Source: Bryopsis sp. KO-2023 (taxonomy: Eukaryota; Chlorophyta; Ulvophyceae; Bryopsidales; Bryopsidaceae). From it: a DNA stretch of 64,000 nt. Shown piece by piece: positions 1 to 13,278 of the stretch. How positions within the stretch are numbered: the first letter of the stretch is position 1; each line of letters starts with the position of its first letter. The position numbers were made by a program, and so were the translations under genes. The notes beneath the pieces are model-generated. The model was not told the DNA's origin and searched no databases. It was given only the letters and a program-made list of their open reading frames with translations. The DNA lies in NCBI GenBank assembly GCA_030272585.1, contig BSYQ01000007.1, positions 2,360,001 to 2,424,000 of the forward strand, in the 5' to 3' direction.

Positions 1-2364
<2,364 letters not shown>

Positions 2365-2655
2365 ATGGCAGCGTCAGCCCTCTCATTCACGACTCTTAGC
2401 TCTCCATGCCTACCTACCTACTTGAGATTTGGTTCAGTGAAGGGAGCTCTGCTTGGGGAGGGAGCAATCATGCAATCGAAACACCTGGCACTGTCTAACA
2501 TGCCAATTTCCTCCTGTGTTCCACGCAGCATCTCTAAAATCCAACCCCTGGCTGCCGACTTGCAAAACAGATATTCAAACCCAATCGGCTGTATGATGAG
2601 GACGCAATCACGACTGTCGACATGGAAGAAGAGCCACTCAATGGACATCCAATGA
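2365..2655 (+). CDS. Hypothetical ORF with transit-peptide-like start
   Basis: A 96-residue frame starts at an ATG in good context (gaccATGG). The start, MAASALSFTTLSS, is rich in Ala and Ser with no acidic residues, as plastid transit peptides often are. The rest has no recognised domain. A different frame continues open just downstream (acidic, Thr/Glu-rich, about 2640-2755), so a spliced gene is possible, but no clear donor or acceptor joins them. It may be a chance ORF. Confidence 0.25.
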   Translation: MAASALSFTTLSSPCLPTYLRFGSVKGALLGEGAIMQSKHLALSNMPISSCVPRSISKIQPLAADLQNRYSNPIGCMMRTQSRLSTWKKSHSMDIQ

Positions 2656-3757
2656 ATCAGAAACTATTAGTGAAGCTGTGGCTACTGAGGGGACCACTAC
2701 AGAGGAATCGGGGGAAGTAGTGAAAGGAGCACAGGGAATGCCGGAATGATTACGGGCATGGAGAGCAAGAGTGACAATTGAGGAAGGATGGTGTTTTGCC
2801 AGCCAGTGGAAATGAAGCAAGAGACAATGACCAAGACATTAAACTTGACGAGGACGTCAAGGTCACAGGAGGGGCAATTGTTACCGTGTACCTGGCATTT
2901 GTGCAGTTGCCAGTACTACAGTTATACAGTTTTGACTGGTCGAATTCGGTATGGTGGTTGTGAGAATGAGAAGGAACAAAAGGGGCGTGAACAGAACTGG
3001 AATCATCTATTCCTTTGGGTGCGACTTGTGTGGACAAACTTTGACCTGTCATATCCGCCAGCAAGAACTTCACTATCGACGATCGAGAAAGAAAAAAAAA
3101 AATCACTTATGAAACGATAAGCATTGCTTCAGTGCACCCCCCCACCCACATCCCAACAGGAATAAATAATAAAAGGAAAAAGAAGCAGGAATGAATAATA
3201 AAAGGAAAAAGAAACGTGGATGTCCCAAAACCGACCAAGAACGACAGTGGCAATATGGTTTTGGTTCATTTCAGTCCTGATTTGGTGCATTCTGCACTCA
3301 GTTCGTTGGTGAGTTCATGTTTCAAGTTTTGGTGCCCATACCTTTGAGACATCAATAGATGCCAAGGTCATGGTGAGTTTTACAAATGTCGACTGAAAGT
3401 CGACAGTCTCTCACTGAAAGTCAGACAGACAGGCAGGTATGAATTGGTGCACTTCTACACTGCTCACTGAACAAAAAAAACAATGGAACCAATGGAAGAA
3501 AAACCCTTTGGCTTCTGTCTGAATGCTTGTCCCCCCCGCTGCTCCAAACATCGCTACAACTACATGTGATAATTTCCCAACCGGGGTGAAAGCACCACCC
3601 ATCAACAGATCAGTGACTTTCCCGAGAAGAAGAAGGAAAAAAAAAAATAGAAGCTAACATTTTCAAAAACCTGCCATGATCAAAACATGCTGAGATCCAA
3701 ATCAGTAGCATCAAAAATTCCAAGAGAGTTGCCAGCCTGGTCAAGGACCCCTGAGCG
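2656..3757. other. Intergenic region, nothing recognised
   Basis: Short unrelated ORFs on both strands show no known motif. This stretch holds the 29-bp tandem repeat at 3157-3214 and the 3' side of the TBC gene. Confidence 0.4.
3157..3214. repeat. Two tandem copies of a 29-bp A-rich unit
   Basis: The unit starts CAGGAATAAATAATAAAAGG and is repeated directly at 3157-3185 and 3186-3214 with one or two differences. Confidence 0.75.
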
Positions 3758-4843
3758 CTACAACTCCAATGCTTTCAAGACGATTTCCCCCACATCCATC
3801 GGCGGGAAATTCTGCAACAGCTTCAGGTTCTGAGAGAAGTCCCCAGCCAGCAATTCCCCCCGGACGTGGGTCAGCATGGAAACACACGCTTTCAGCAACC
3901 AGGTCAATCTGCCCTCCGGAGACCCCAACATGGTGTCCCACAGCCTCAACACATCAGGGAATTCAAATTCCTGGGTCAGGAGCAGCGTTATCCACCGAAA
4001 CGCATAGAATTGAGGGTTGACCTTGTTCGTGTATTCTAGATGGCACCATAACTCTTCGTCGTGGTGCCTCAGCATGTTAGATAATCGCGAAATGGTCGCC
4101 CGAATCCCAGCATTGCTATTGTCCAGCTGTTTGCAAAAGTGATCCCTGAAATCCTCCAAAAGATCCATGAAACAAAAGAAGGCGTCGGCTTCCGCACCCC
4201 TCGAATTCCCGGCATCCGAATCCCGCTTGAAAATGTAATACAAGGGCGCGTAAATTTCGTTCATGCCTTGCACGTATGTCAGTCCTGGGTTGAGCTTGGC
4301 GTATATGAACAAGGCCCGCATCATTTCCCGTCTGTGAGTGGCCGCCTCTTCCCCATCTCCGCTGAAAAAGTGCATGTCGGGGTGTGTCCTCATCACGTCC
4401 CGCTCGATCTGATCTTTTACATCCTTATCCCTAAAAAATGCATTCCATTTGCTGTCTGATTTCAATGCCAGTGGATGGTCGTCATGCGTGACGTCCACAG
4501 ATTCGCAAACCGGCATGCCCCCCAATTTATCAGTTTTCCCGTTCTCATCATTCGGCACCACGATCAATTCGTCGCAGAAAGACTTGTACTGGGCACGCTT
4601 TGCCTCCAACGTTTCTCTCCACTTGGAGCTGTCGGGCGGTAACAGGTTCAACACCAACTTCCAAGTCAACGAGCGAAGGTCGTAACCCTCCGGAATTCCG
4701 TGAACGCACAAGCGTCTCAAGTTGGACACCCCGACGATCGGCTCGCAGAGCTCGTTTCTGAACAGCTGCAGCCGTCCCTCCACGCTCGAAACCACCGAAT
4801 AACTCGAAGAAAGGGCGACGCTTTCCTCCTGCCTTCCGTGCAT
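3758..4843 (-). CDS. TBC-domain Rab GTPase-activating protein, TBC1D13-like
   Basis: The 361-residue protein is intronless as seen. It is predicted to stimulate GTP hydrolysis by a Rab GTPase in membrane traffic. The TBC domain runs from about residue 48 (GIPEGYDLRS) to about 350. The arginine-finger motif IxxDxxR is IERDVMR, with R152. The glutamine-finger motif YxQ is YVQG, with Q192. KVNPQFYAFRWITLLLTQEF near 274-293 is characteristic of the TBC1D13 group and looks more plant-like than animal-like. The first in-frame ATG is at 4843. The longer open frame to 4897 begins only at TTG and crosses a T-run, so it was not used. The length is close to that of plant relatives. An upstream 5' exon cannot be excluded. 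Confidence 0.88.
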   Translation of the reverse strand: MHGRQEESVALSSSYSVVSSVEGRLQLFRNELCEPIVGVSNLRRLCVHGIPEGYDLRSLTWKLVLNLLPPDSSKWRETLEAKRAQYKSFCDELIVVPNDENGKTDKLGGMPVCESVDVTHDDHPLALKSDSKWNAFFRDKDVKDQIERDVMRTHPDMHFFSGDGEEAATHRREMMRALFIYAKLNPGLTYVQGMNEIYAPLYYIFKRDSDAGNSRGAEADAFFCFMDLLEDFRDHFCKQLDNSNAGIRATISRLSNMLRHHDEELWCHLEYTNKVNPQFYAFRWITLLLTQEFEFPDVLRLWDTMLGSPEGRLTWLLKACVSMLTHVRGELLAGDFSQNLKLLQNFPPMDVGEIVLKALEL

Positions 4844-4913
4844 CGAGAACGGAAAAAAAAATCGGTCAAATTCTCGGTTTCCTGCTTCGCGCACCAAGGA
4901 GGGAATTCATCGA

Positions 4914-5246
4914 TCAAAACGCGGGTCTGACACAGATGCCAGTCAAACCATAAAAAGCCCCATTAAATTCTGAAATGGTTGTGGCGTCTGCTGGAACATT
5001 CGTTCGTTCGACAAGCTCTGTTGGGAGTTGGGCAGCGTCACCAAACCGTCCAGCAAAAATATCAGTTTCTTTGATGTTGGATGCTGCCTTGTTTATTCTC
5101 TTGAACGCGCGAGCAATCCACATGTCTCGTTTATGTAAAAAGTAATTCAGGCTTCGTTGATACTGGGTGATATGAGGTTGGAGTGCCACCATGCACTGCC
5201 ATTCTCCACAGTTTTCAATTGTAGATTTTTTTAAAAGCACATTCAT
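4914..5246 (-). CDS. Hypothetical ORF upstream of the TBC gene
   Basis: A 110-residue frame starts at the ATG at 5246 and ends 70 bp before the TBC start on the same strand. It has a basic, helical-looking middle (MWIARAFKRINKAASN) and no recognised domain. It could be an independent small gene, 5' leader of the TBC transcript, or chance. Confidence 0.25.
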   Translation of the reverse strand: MNVLLKKSTIENCGEWQCMVALQPHITQYQRSLNYFLHKRDMWIARAFKRINKAASNIKETDIFAGRFGDAAQLPTELVERTNVPADATTISEFNGAFYGLTGICVRPAF

Positions 5247-5264
5247 TTTTGTTTTCACATTCAC

Positions 5265-8200
5265 AAAACCGAGTTAGCAGAGGGGGTGTAACCAGCAGAG
5301 ATTTCAGCAGTACTTCAGTAGGTTGTGGCCAGGAAGGGTTGATACCGTATTTTCTCTAGTAGAAACCCTGTCTCGATATTTTTTCAATGTACCTCTGTTG
5401 TGTCAGACCCAATTGAATGAGATTATTTATAGGACAGATCAGATCTTGGCAGCAAGGATACAGTCTTCTTCTTGGTTGTATCTAGATCTTTCTGTAAGCT
5501 TCGATTTGCTGTTTGTTGCAACACCTCCAAGGTGCGGGACACTAATGCCAACAACGTTTCAAACGAGACAATGAACACAGATGATCAACTTTTGTTTGTG
5601 AAGTGTTCTTTTTTTTTACAGGCGAGCTCACACACCCTTATTCAACGACCCTCTCATACGTCAATTTCCTAAAACAAAAGCACACAGTGCATTCCAGCCC
5701 AGACCGACGACGGCCTGACAACTATCTCCACTATGATCTTGCATCCAGGTCTGGCCCGATTTAAACTCCACTTATTTGGGTAGACCCCTGTGCGGGGAAC
5801 CGTCGGAAAAATGAATAAAACTCAAACTTTGGTGTCTGTCATACGAGCAATGGGCTCTATTTTTGTTTTTTCACCCCAGTTCTTGTAAATAAAAATGAAA
5901 GAAATTGCAGTTCTTTAAATCCACCGGAATTTGATATTGGTTTCTCGTCAAAAGCAAGAACAAAAAATCAACATCATCGACCATCGATCTAAAAAAAATT
6001 TAAATTAAAAAGAAAAACGTGCTTACAAATTGAGGATTCAAAGCAATAACATCATACGCATGAATTTTGATTTTTTTTTTTTTTTGTTCCAGCATGATGC
6101 AGCCATCATTAAAAGAAACCAAACGGAAAAAAGGAAAGGAAAAAAAAACCATAAAGAAAAATAAAAAAAAGAGGGGGTTGAAATGCTGAGTTTTCCATGA
6201 GAATCCAGCGACTTACATATTTATAGAGCGTCAACAATATCGATAACCCATCCCGAATAATGATGTCAGCCTGCATGAAATCAACAAGTTCTCTTGTTTT
6301 TTTGGTTTTTTTTTTGGTTTGTCTACTTCCCCCCCCTTCACAAAGTCTTCTGTCCTTTCTTTTTTAAATAAATCCTTCTTTTGAATCTGGATAAAAAGAT
6401 GCATGAATCGAATGTGGAAAAATCCTTGCCTTTCGTCAGCAAGCGTTTTTGTTCTTTCTTTTTCTTTTTTTTTTCACCATTTTTTTTTTCTTGTTCTCAT
6501 TCTCTCTATGTGTCGTGAATCGACACCCCTTTTTTTCTTTTTTAAATCCTCCCAGAGAATCGAACAGTCGAAATCGTCAGCCAGCTTGAGAATTCACGAA
6601 AACGTGGCGACATGCCACCGAAAAAAAAAGCGAAATAAAAATCCAACCTAAACATTCTTCTTCCCCCCCCCGCCCCCCCCCCCCCCCCTCCTTCTCTCTC
6701 TCTTTTTTTTTTCCTTTCACAAACTTCCCCCAACACAATCCCTTACATTGTCTTCTAAACCCATACTACTCCCATCCACAATTTTCTACGATGGGGTTTG
6801 TTCTTTTTTTGTTTAAAACAAAACGCCCCTTTTTTGGGAGGGAGAGAGATATTCAATCATGATACTAAACCAGAAAAGTTTTCCTAACCAAAATCGTTCC
6901 ATAGAGGTTGACAGAAAGAAAAAAAAACAAAAAACCCCCCCCCCCCCCCCCCCCCCCCCCCGAATATCGAAAACAGTGGCAAGATGGAGACGCCAATTGC
7001 CTTTCTTTTCAATTTTGTTTTTCAAAGTCCCTTTCTGTAAGTCATCCAATTTTTACTGTGCTTAGATTAATCACTTTTTCTTTTTGAGAGAGAGAATTGC
7101 TTCTTTTTGTGTTTGTTTCCCCCTTCATTTTTTTTTTTGAAATTAAAAGCAAATCATTTTAACACAGGATGACACGACAGGGAATCCCCCCCCCCCCCCC
7201 CTTTCAAAAAAAAAAGAAAGAAAAAGAGAGGAATACACATCTGTATACATAAAAGAAAACACAACCCAACCAGAGAATAAACCACACCACTATGCCAATT
7301 TGCCTTTGGAGAGATCACCTCCACTGGCATTCAAATACAAAACTTTCTTCTTTTCTTTTGCTTTGCTGCTGCTTTCTTTTTTAACTTTGACGTTCTAATA
7401 GAATCATATCATCATAATCCCCCTTAGTTTATTTTTGGCTCCCCCCCCCCCCCTCGATTTCTTTCTTTTTTTTTCTTTTTCCTTTTCCCTCTTTCGCTTA
7501 ATATTTGTGCGAACAATGGCCACTATATGCAGAAAGGTTATTCCGTTCAATACATACACACATTATAAATATATGTTGTTTTTTCAATTATGGATCGACA
7601 GTATTTTATGCAGACACAAAACCTGACACAGACGAGAAACAAAAAAATAGCAATTCGTTTTTTTTTTTCTTTTCTTTTTCTCCTCTTCAATTTTTTTTTC
7701 TTTTTTTTTTTCAATCCCTTTCGAGAATGTGCACACAGTCACCATCATTCCGACATCATTGCTTTTTTTTTGTTTAACTTTTCTTTTGTTTTTTTTTAAC
7801 CCTTCAAATATCCACTACATTCTCCAGTCTTTTTCTTTTCTTTCTTTCAAAGTATACCTTCCCCCATCCCCCCCCCCAAAAAAAACCCAAAAAGAGAAAA
7901 CCCTTCTAAACAAAAGCAATCTTGACCAAAAAAAAACCCTATCCATTCCGATTGTGGCTTTTTTTTATCCTCCACACTCGAGAGGCTTTTTGTTCCATCA
8001 TCATGTTACACAATCAATCATATGAAATTTCTCGCTCGTCGGTTTTTTTTTTTATGCACTTTTTTTTTTCCTTTTTCAAAATCAGCCAAGAGCACAAGAG
8101 AGAGAAAAAAAGAAAAGAAAAAAAAAAGATGGTGATCAAAAAGACAGAAGGGCTTTTTCCCCCACATCCATGCTTATTCTCATGGACACCTCAATTGGAA

Positions 8201-8406
8201 GCTGTTTTCTTTCTTTCTTTCTTCGAAGTTGTGTTTTTTTTTTCCTTCTCCCATTTCCCCCCCCTCCCCCAACAATATCTATCCTTGCACAACCTCCCAA
8301 TCAACATCTCTATGTCATTTAGCCCCCCTCCCCCGACCAACCCAAACCTCATAACTCTCTGCACCTCCACAAGCCTACAAAATTTTACCCAATGCCAGGT
8401 CTGACA
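5265..8406. other. Intergenic, strand-asymmetric polypyrimidine region
   Basis: There is no supported gene between the TBC and ankyrin genes. From about 5,990 onward the plus strand is dominated by T and C runs. Poly-C tracts lie at 6663-6688, 6935-6961 (27 C), 7186-7201 and 7441-7453, and T8-T14 runs are frequent. Apparent ORFs here are Phe/Ser/Pro-rich by-products of these runs. On the minus strand, the sense strand of both flanking genes, the tract is purine-rich, and it lies 3' of the ankyrin gene. Confidence 0.7.
6935..6961. repeat. Homopolymeric poly-C (27 bp)
   Basis: This is an uninterrupted run of 27 C on the plus strand, preceded by an A-rich block. It is the longest of four C tracts within 800 bp. 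It could form i-motif or G-quadruplex/triplex structures, and its length may be affected by sequencing error. Confidence 0.85.
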
Positions 8407-9486
8407 TCATCGTGCATAGCCATGCATCAAGAACTTGACAAGGTCAGAATAACCCAGCGCAACGGCCAGAACCACCGGAGTGCAACCTTTCTCATCTTCG
8501 CATTCGCTGTCAGCCCCGTTCGCCACCAGAATTTTCGCACACCCCAGATGACCCCCCATCGCAGCAGCATGCAGAGGCGTGAGCTGGCAATGATCCGTGA
8601 TATTGACCTTCGCCCCACATTCTTGCACCAGGTACTCCACGACATGCGTGCTTCCACCCGCAGCTGCCGAAAAGAGAGGTGTGCACCCCTTGTTGTTTCT
8701 GGCTTCCACATCCGCCCCTCGTTCGACCAATGCTTTGAGCGTTTCAAAGTGATCCCGTGCGACGGCGATGTGCATAAGGGTCTCCCCCACAGCGTTCACT
8801 TCGTTCACGTCGATGCCAGCATCGCTCAACAGCTCGACCACCGCTTCGTTTCCATTGCTCACAGCCAGCAGCATGGGTGTCTGACCTTTCTTATCCCTGA
8901 TCCCCACATCCGCCCCCTTCTCAATCAACAATCTGACTACATTAACATGACCCCGAGCAGCAGCACCGTGCACCGCCGTCTCTCCTCGAGCGTACCGTTC
9001 ATTAACTTGCACACCGGCCTGAATCAGCAGGTGCACCACTTCCTCATGACCATAATGGGATGCATAAAACAGCGGGGAACGATCTTTGTTGTCTCTTACA
9101 GTTACGTCCGCCCCTGATTCGATCAAACACTCCTCCACATCAGGGAAGCCACCAACAGCAGCTGCATGCACGGCAGTCATCCCACGATGATCCGGGAGGC
9201 TTGCGTCCGCCCCCAAGGACAGCAGACAACTCACCACATCGAAATGCCCGATGGCTGCCGCGAACAGCAGGGGGGTTCTGAGTTTGAAATCTTGTATGTT
9301 CAGCGGCGCCCCCAGCTGTACCAAAGATTGCACCAATTCTACGTTTCCGTCTTGGCATGCGATGTGGAGGATGGTGTCCCCATTGTGGTCGGTGGTGTCG
9401 ATGCTCGTGCCTCTGGATAAGAATTCCTTTGCCGTGCCGAGATCCCCCGAGAAGGAGGCCGCCAACAACAAGCTTTGTTCAGACAT
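8407..9486 (-). CDS. Ankyrin-repeat protein (about ten repeats)
   Basis: This 359-residue protein is built almost entirely of 33-residue ankyrin repeats. Recurrent motifs include GDTILHIAC, RTPLLFAAAIGH, GETAVHGAAARGH, QTPMLLAVSNG, CTPLFSAAAGG and LTPLHAAAMGGH. Each is followed by a VVxLLIxxGAD-type second helix. The ATG at 9486 opens directly into the first repeat, and the protein ends just after the last. No catalytic, membrane or targeting segment is visible. The likely role is protein binding; the partner cannot be inferred. The coding sequence is a single exon. Repeats are well conserved without frameshift, so the gene is probably functional. T-rich sequence at 9530-9560 lies in its upstream region. 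Confidence 0.85.
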   Translation of the reverse strand: MSEQSLLLAASFSGDLGTAKEFLSRGTSIDTTDHNGDTILHIACQDGNVELVQSLVQLGAPLNIQDFKLRTPLLFAAAIGHFDVVSCLLSLGADASLPDHRGMTAVHAAAVGGFPDVEECLIESGADVTVRDNKDRSPLFYASHYGHEEVVHLLIQAGVQVNERYARGETAVHGAAARGHVNVVRLLIEKGADVGIRDKKGQTPMLLAVSNGNEAVVELLSDAGIDVNEVNAVGETLMHIAVARDHFETLKALVERGADVEARNNKGCTPLFSAAAGGSTHVVEYLVQECGAKVNITDHCQLTPLHAAAMGGHLGCAKILVANGADSECEDEKGCTPVVLAVALGYSDLVKFLMHGYAR

Positions 9487-10382
9487 CAGGCAGGAAAACT
9501 CCCCAGAAATTCTACTCTGTATTTGTCTTTTTTTTTGTTTTTTTTTTAATTTTGTTTTTTTGTCAAATAAAAAGGATGAGTAATGCCGTCACCCTGTCAC
9601 CCGACCGCGTGAACCTGGAAGCAAAAAAAAAGAGAAAGAAAAAAGGTCGAATGTCGATCTTGATTGATTTTCATTTTTCAAGTGAGACGAGATTTCGACA
9701 CTCGACACGTACGTTTCGGGTTTGCTGAAACACAGGGCGATGGTTGTTGGGATAGGCTGCGTTTTTTCGGAAACCGCACCCTTCCCCACCCCTCTCAACA
9801 ACAGATTGAAAAGATACGACTTTCACCTTTGGACGACAAGGCAGGCGCATCCACAGTAACTGCAACAGTTACGTTCAGTTACGGATGCCAAAAGACAGAA
9901 CTACTGTTCGATAACGTATGAAAAGAAGTCCCGGAAAAGGGCGAAAACCATCGCCACAATGGGACGTCATCAAACTCAAACGCTTGAGTTTCGGCGGTCT
10001 ATTCTCTTGAGCACTACGTGTGTTGTGCCACGTACCGACTTTTTATCGTTTCTTGGATAACGAAAGCAGGAGAAAAACAAAAAACAAAACACCAGCGCAG
10101 ATACACTCCCCCAGGGCAACGAAGGGACGCAGTTACAGAAACACCGACTGACACTGCGCATTGGATAACTCACTGTGTATTGTTTTTTTCTTTCTTTCTA
10201 CACTTCTAACACGTTCTTTCGAGTCGAGATCTCGAAAAGAAACAAAAGCGGCGACAGGGCAGCGTCAATCAGACGTCTGGATCGGAAGAAGTACACCAAC
10301 TTTCCAGGACGTCTGGTCGCTCTGTCGGCCTTGCGGACTGACGGGGTACGAACGAGCGCTGGCCACCGGAAGAGAGCTCGAA
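9487..10382. other. Intergenic region, nothing recognised
   Basis: T-rich just upstream of the ankyrin start, then mixed sequence with short overlapping ORFs on both strands and no recognised motif. A small inverted repeat (GTAACTGCAACAGTTAC) lies near 9857. Confidence 0.35.
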
Positions 10383-10901
10383 CTATTGTAGTCCCCGGCC
10401 GCGACGACAGTCGGAACTGTGGCACTCGTCCAGTTGCATTAATCTATTTGTAACAATGGGGTAATCGCAGGCCGGTTCATGGTGGAAGAGGTACAAATCT
10501 TGGATGCAAGCTGGTGCAGGCTGTCCCCGAGCCACCACAAAAAAGCGATGGCGATATTTTGGCAGGACTAAACCAGATCTTATCACGGAATGCGATCTGG
10601 GGTGACGCGCTGCAGGCAACGGGATTCCATGCAGGACTCCCAAGAGAAGCATCGTCGCAGAAACTGTGAACTGTTGGATATCCAGCAGCCAAGCTCTGCG
10701 ACTCAAGAGGTTTGGACTGAGTTCCTCCCTCAATTCAGCATTCCAAAAGTGGAGATGAGCTGGGGTAATATAACACAGGGGCATGAGGTGGGGTTTTCCA
10801 ACACAGGGACACGGGGTTCGTCCCTGTGATGAGGTGTGCTGAATTTCTCCTTTTCCGACTGCAGCAAAGATCAACAGGAGACATAAATTTCCTGGCTTCA
10901 T
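10383..10901 (-). CDS. Hypothetical ORF with signal-peptide-like N-terminus
   Basis: A 172-residue frame begins at MKPGNLCLLLIFAAVGKG, which has the form of a signal peptide (one Lys, then a hydrophobic run, then small residues). The rest is rich in Cys, His, Pro and Arg with no recognised domain. The frame is open another 50 codons upstream, but only from a poor hydrophobic/Gly-rich stretch. On the same strand a strong donor-like sequence (ATGTAAGT) lies near 10,925, so a spliced gene in this area is possible. Codon use gives no clear support. This may be a chance ORF. Confidence 0.25.
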   Translation of the reverse strand: MKPGNLCLLLIFAAVGKGEIQHTSSQGRTPCPCVGKPHLMPLCYITPAHLHFWNAELREELSPNLLSRRAWLLDIQQFTVSATMLLLGVLHGIPLPAARHPRSHSVIRSGLVLPKYRHRFFVVARGQPAPACIQDLYLFHHEPACDYPIVTNRLMQLDECHSSDCRRGRGLQ

Positions 10902-11102
10902 GTTCCATGGTGTGAAACAACTTACATGAATCGTGCCACTACCCTTTCCCCCAAAAGCTTCATCAAAACCCCTTATGCCTCCCCAAAGACCCTCGCCAAA
11001 AAAATCTACACCCCAGAAACGGAGGGGGAAAAACATTCCAAAAAAAAACACACAAGGAAAGGCTTGCTATCAAGGTTGTACGATCAACAATTGGTGTCTA
11101 TG
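10902..11102. other. Short intergenic spacer 3' of SDE2
   Basis: About 200 bp separate the end of SDE2 from the hypothetical ORF. It is A/C-rich with an A-run near 11,040. No gene was seen. Confidence 0.4.
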
Positions 11103-12604
11103 CTAAGCCTGTTTGGCCAGGTATTTTTTGTCAATGGCATGCATGGGGGTATCCTTCAGCATGAACAGCCGAGCCGCTCTTTGAGCCAGACTTCCTCCGC
11201 AAATTAAACCACGCCGCTTCAATTCCAGCTTGAGTGCATCGAGACCTACGGCCTCCAAGCTTTTCGAATCTTGAAACTTCGACAAATCCATTTCATGACA
11301 TTCCGATGCGGACCTATCCAACGAAACTCCAACCCTCTTTGAATCCTCAACAGAACTCAGGTCAATCCGTTCAGCATGGCTGTCATTGCTACCGGCAATT
11401 TCGTTTCCCTCAGGACTTCCTACCGGGGCCGGCTGGGTTGCCTCTAACATTATTTCGTCTTCGATTTCGTTATCGTCGCTTTCTGACGACAAATCATCTT
11501 CGTCCAAGAAAGCTAACCTCGATTTTTTCGGCCTGGAAGCAGGGCAGGGCCCGTCGTGTTTTCGTTTTCCACCCATTACGTTCGCTCCGGTTTTCAAGGC
11601 TTGTTGAACAGCGGTTTTGACGCCAGAAATGGTAGATTGCCGTTGAAGGAGCACTTCACCAACATCCACCTGATGAACACGTAGTTTAATTTTCAACTCA
11701 TCGATTCCAGGCTCTTTCGTAGAATTTGATCCCATGGCATGAATTATAGGACATGCATTTTTGGTGTGGTGCTTTCAAATGGGCTGTTGGAAAACAAACC
11801 GACCCCATGACATGAAATACAGGTTTGGTGCTTTGCAAATGGGCTGTTGAAAAACAAACTATGGCTTCAAAGGCAAGTTTCTTGAATTGTTGAAAACATC
11901 ATGAATCATATTGCATGAGGAAAAGCGTCCCAAATGACGTCACCGCGAAATGGCGGAAAGGAAACGCTCGACGTTTTTGATATCGAGCCAAAAATATTGC
12001 CAGCCTCACCTCTTCTCTTTTCGCACGGCGTTCCTCCTTGGACTTCTCCTTCAAGTGTTGGAGGGCAACCTGCTCCAAATCCCTTTCCTTAGATTCCTTC
12101 GACCAGTCGTCCAGCTTCTTTTCAGCGTTAATATGCCTCAATCGCCTGCCGCTCAGGTCCCGACAAGCGTCGTAGTTGGTGGTGATCTTTCCGTCCCGCC
12201 CCTGACCTCTGAGCAGTGCACCGAATCCCCCCTTTCCGCCACGCAGCCGTAGGGCCAGCGTGACGATGTCTCCGTGAGCCAAACCGCATTCACGCAACTC
12301 GCAAGAGTCGTCCAGTTCGCGTCGAGAAAATACCAAGCGCTGGAGAGGCGCTGGAACCCCGCAAGTTTCCTGTTTCGACGCAATGCCAGCAGACAGAAAA
12401 AAACACTAAGAAACACTGAAAGAGCTCCCCTGCTGCTTTGTGCAACAACGGCGACGAAATTCTGTTCCGTTATTGGAACAGTTCTCAGCACGAATTTCCA
12501 CCATCCCGTACCTCCACCCATCTTTTCAACGTTTCGACTTTCCAGCTGGGTTCGCCGTCCACCACCAGCGACCCCTCCGCCAAACTCCTGACGAACAGCT
12601 GCAT
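11103..12604 (-). CDS. SDE2: SDE2 homologue (splicing / genome-stability factor), three exons
   Basis: Exons on the minus strand: 12512-12604, 12010-12369 and 11103-11669. The introns are 142 and 340 bp, both GT-AG and both phase 0, giving a 339-residue product. Exon 1 and the start of exon 2 form a ubiquitin-like fold (MQLFVRSLAEG... LQRLVFSRREL). This ends at the hallmark LRLRGGKGGFG, where SDE2 proteins are cut after GG to expose the Lys-starting mature form. The conserved ACRDLSGRRLRHIN block and a charged coiled-coil follow. Exon 3 has an acidic linker and a C-terminal SAP-like domain (LEAVGLDALKLELKRRGLICGG...RAARLF). SDE2 works in pre-mRNA splicing in fission yeast and in replication-stress control in animals. 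The third-exon acceptor is the least certain boundary. The start codon faces PNPase across the retrotransposon nest. Confidence 0.85.
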
Positions 12605-13105
12605 GGCCAGGAATGAATGGAAAAAAAAGGACCCTTGACTTGTAGCGACCAGAATCACAAGAAACCGAGAAACATTTCTTTTGTTGAAATCAGTCCACAA
12701 ATGTACGGCAAAAACCTTGGAACAGGTGACATGTCAGTCCGACCCACCCCCGAATGCCGCCACCACCCCTCTGTTTGGTTTGCAAGCTTAAGAACGACAT
12801 ATTCCCACTTGAAAATGGGTTTGAGTTTGAGTTAAGACTTTGTTTTACATCCTTTATTATCTTGAAAATGGGTTTGCTCCCAGTTGACCACCCTGACTTC
12901 GAGATGCTCTCAAGAGCATCTTCTAAGACAAGGTTCTTTTAACTTGAGGGAATGGGAGTTTGGAAAATTACGTTATTAAGAATGGGGGAGACCTAGTTGG
13001 GCGAAGCGGTGTGCCTTACACCTCCTTGTTCAATTCTATTCACCACACGATTCTATGCAGAACAAAAACCTTCGAAAGTAGACTCTTTGCTTGGAAACTT
13101 TGCGC
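12605..13105. promoter_or_regulatory. Left half of the divergent SDE2/PNPase 5' region
   Basis: These 501 bp upstream of the SDE2 start hold no supported ORF. They end at the 4-bp GCGC target duplication of element A. With 59,955-60,325 they form one interrupted intergenic spacer. No TATA-like element can be assigned with confidence. Confidence 0.55.
13102..13105. repeat. Target-site duplication of element A (left), GCGC
   Basis: GCGC directly precedes the 5' LTR and recurs directly after the 3' LTR at 59955-59958. Confidence 0.85.
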
Positions 13106-13278
13106 TGTTGGGAATTTGATTTCAGAGTAGCCTTAATTTCTGTAGATGTGAACTAAATTAGTTGATGAGAGGAGAGATCTTGAAGTATAAGTTTGGAAAG
13201 TGGGATTGTGTCCGAGAACAATTTTCTGTAAGAAAAAAACACTTGTTCAAAACAAGGCTAAGGCTGGCGATATTAACA
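13106..13278 (+). repeat. 5' LTR of element A (173 bp)
   Basis: Starts TGTTGGGAATTTG and ends GATATTAACA. Matches 59782-59954 with no difference seen by eye. Confidence 0.93.

Noticed and set aside
4844-4897. Earlier start for the TBC gene at 4897
   Set aside because: The codon is TTG and the added residues come from a T-run; the ATG at 4843 is the better choice.
7435-8404. Phe/Ser/Pro-rich ORFs (up to 160 codons) between the TBC and ankyrin genes
   Set aside because: Direct translation of T and C homopolymers, without motifs or conserved start.
8392-9117. 241-codon plus-strand ORF opposite the ankyrin gene
   Set aside because: His/Arg/Ser-rich shadow of the ankyrin repeats on the other strand.
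13200-13277. Earlier start for element A at 13200
   Set aside because: That codon is GTG and lies in the LTR; the first ATG is at 13278.
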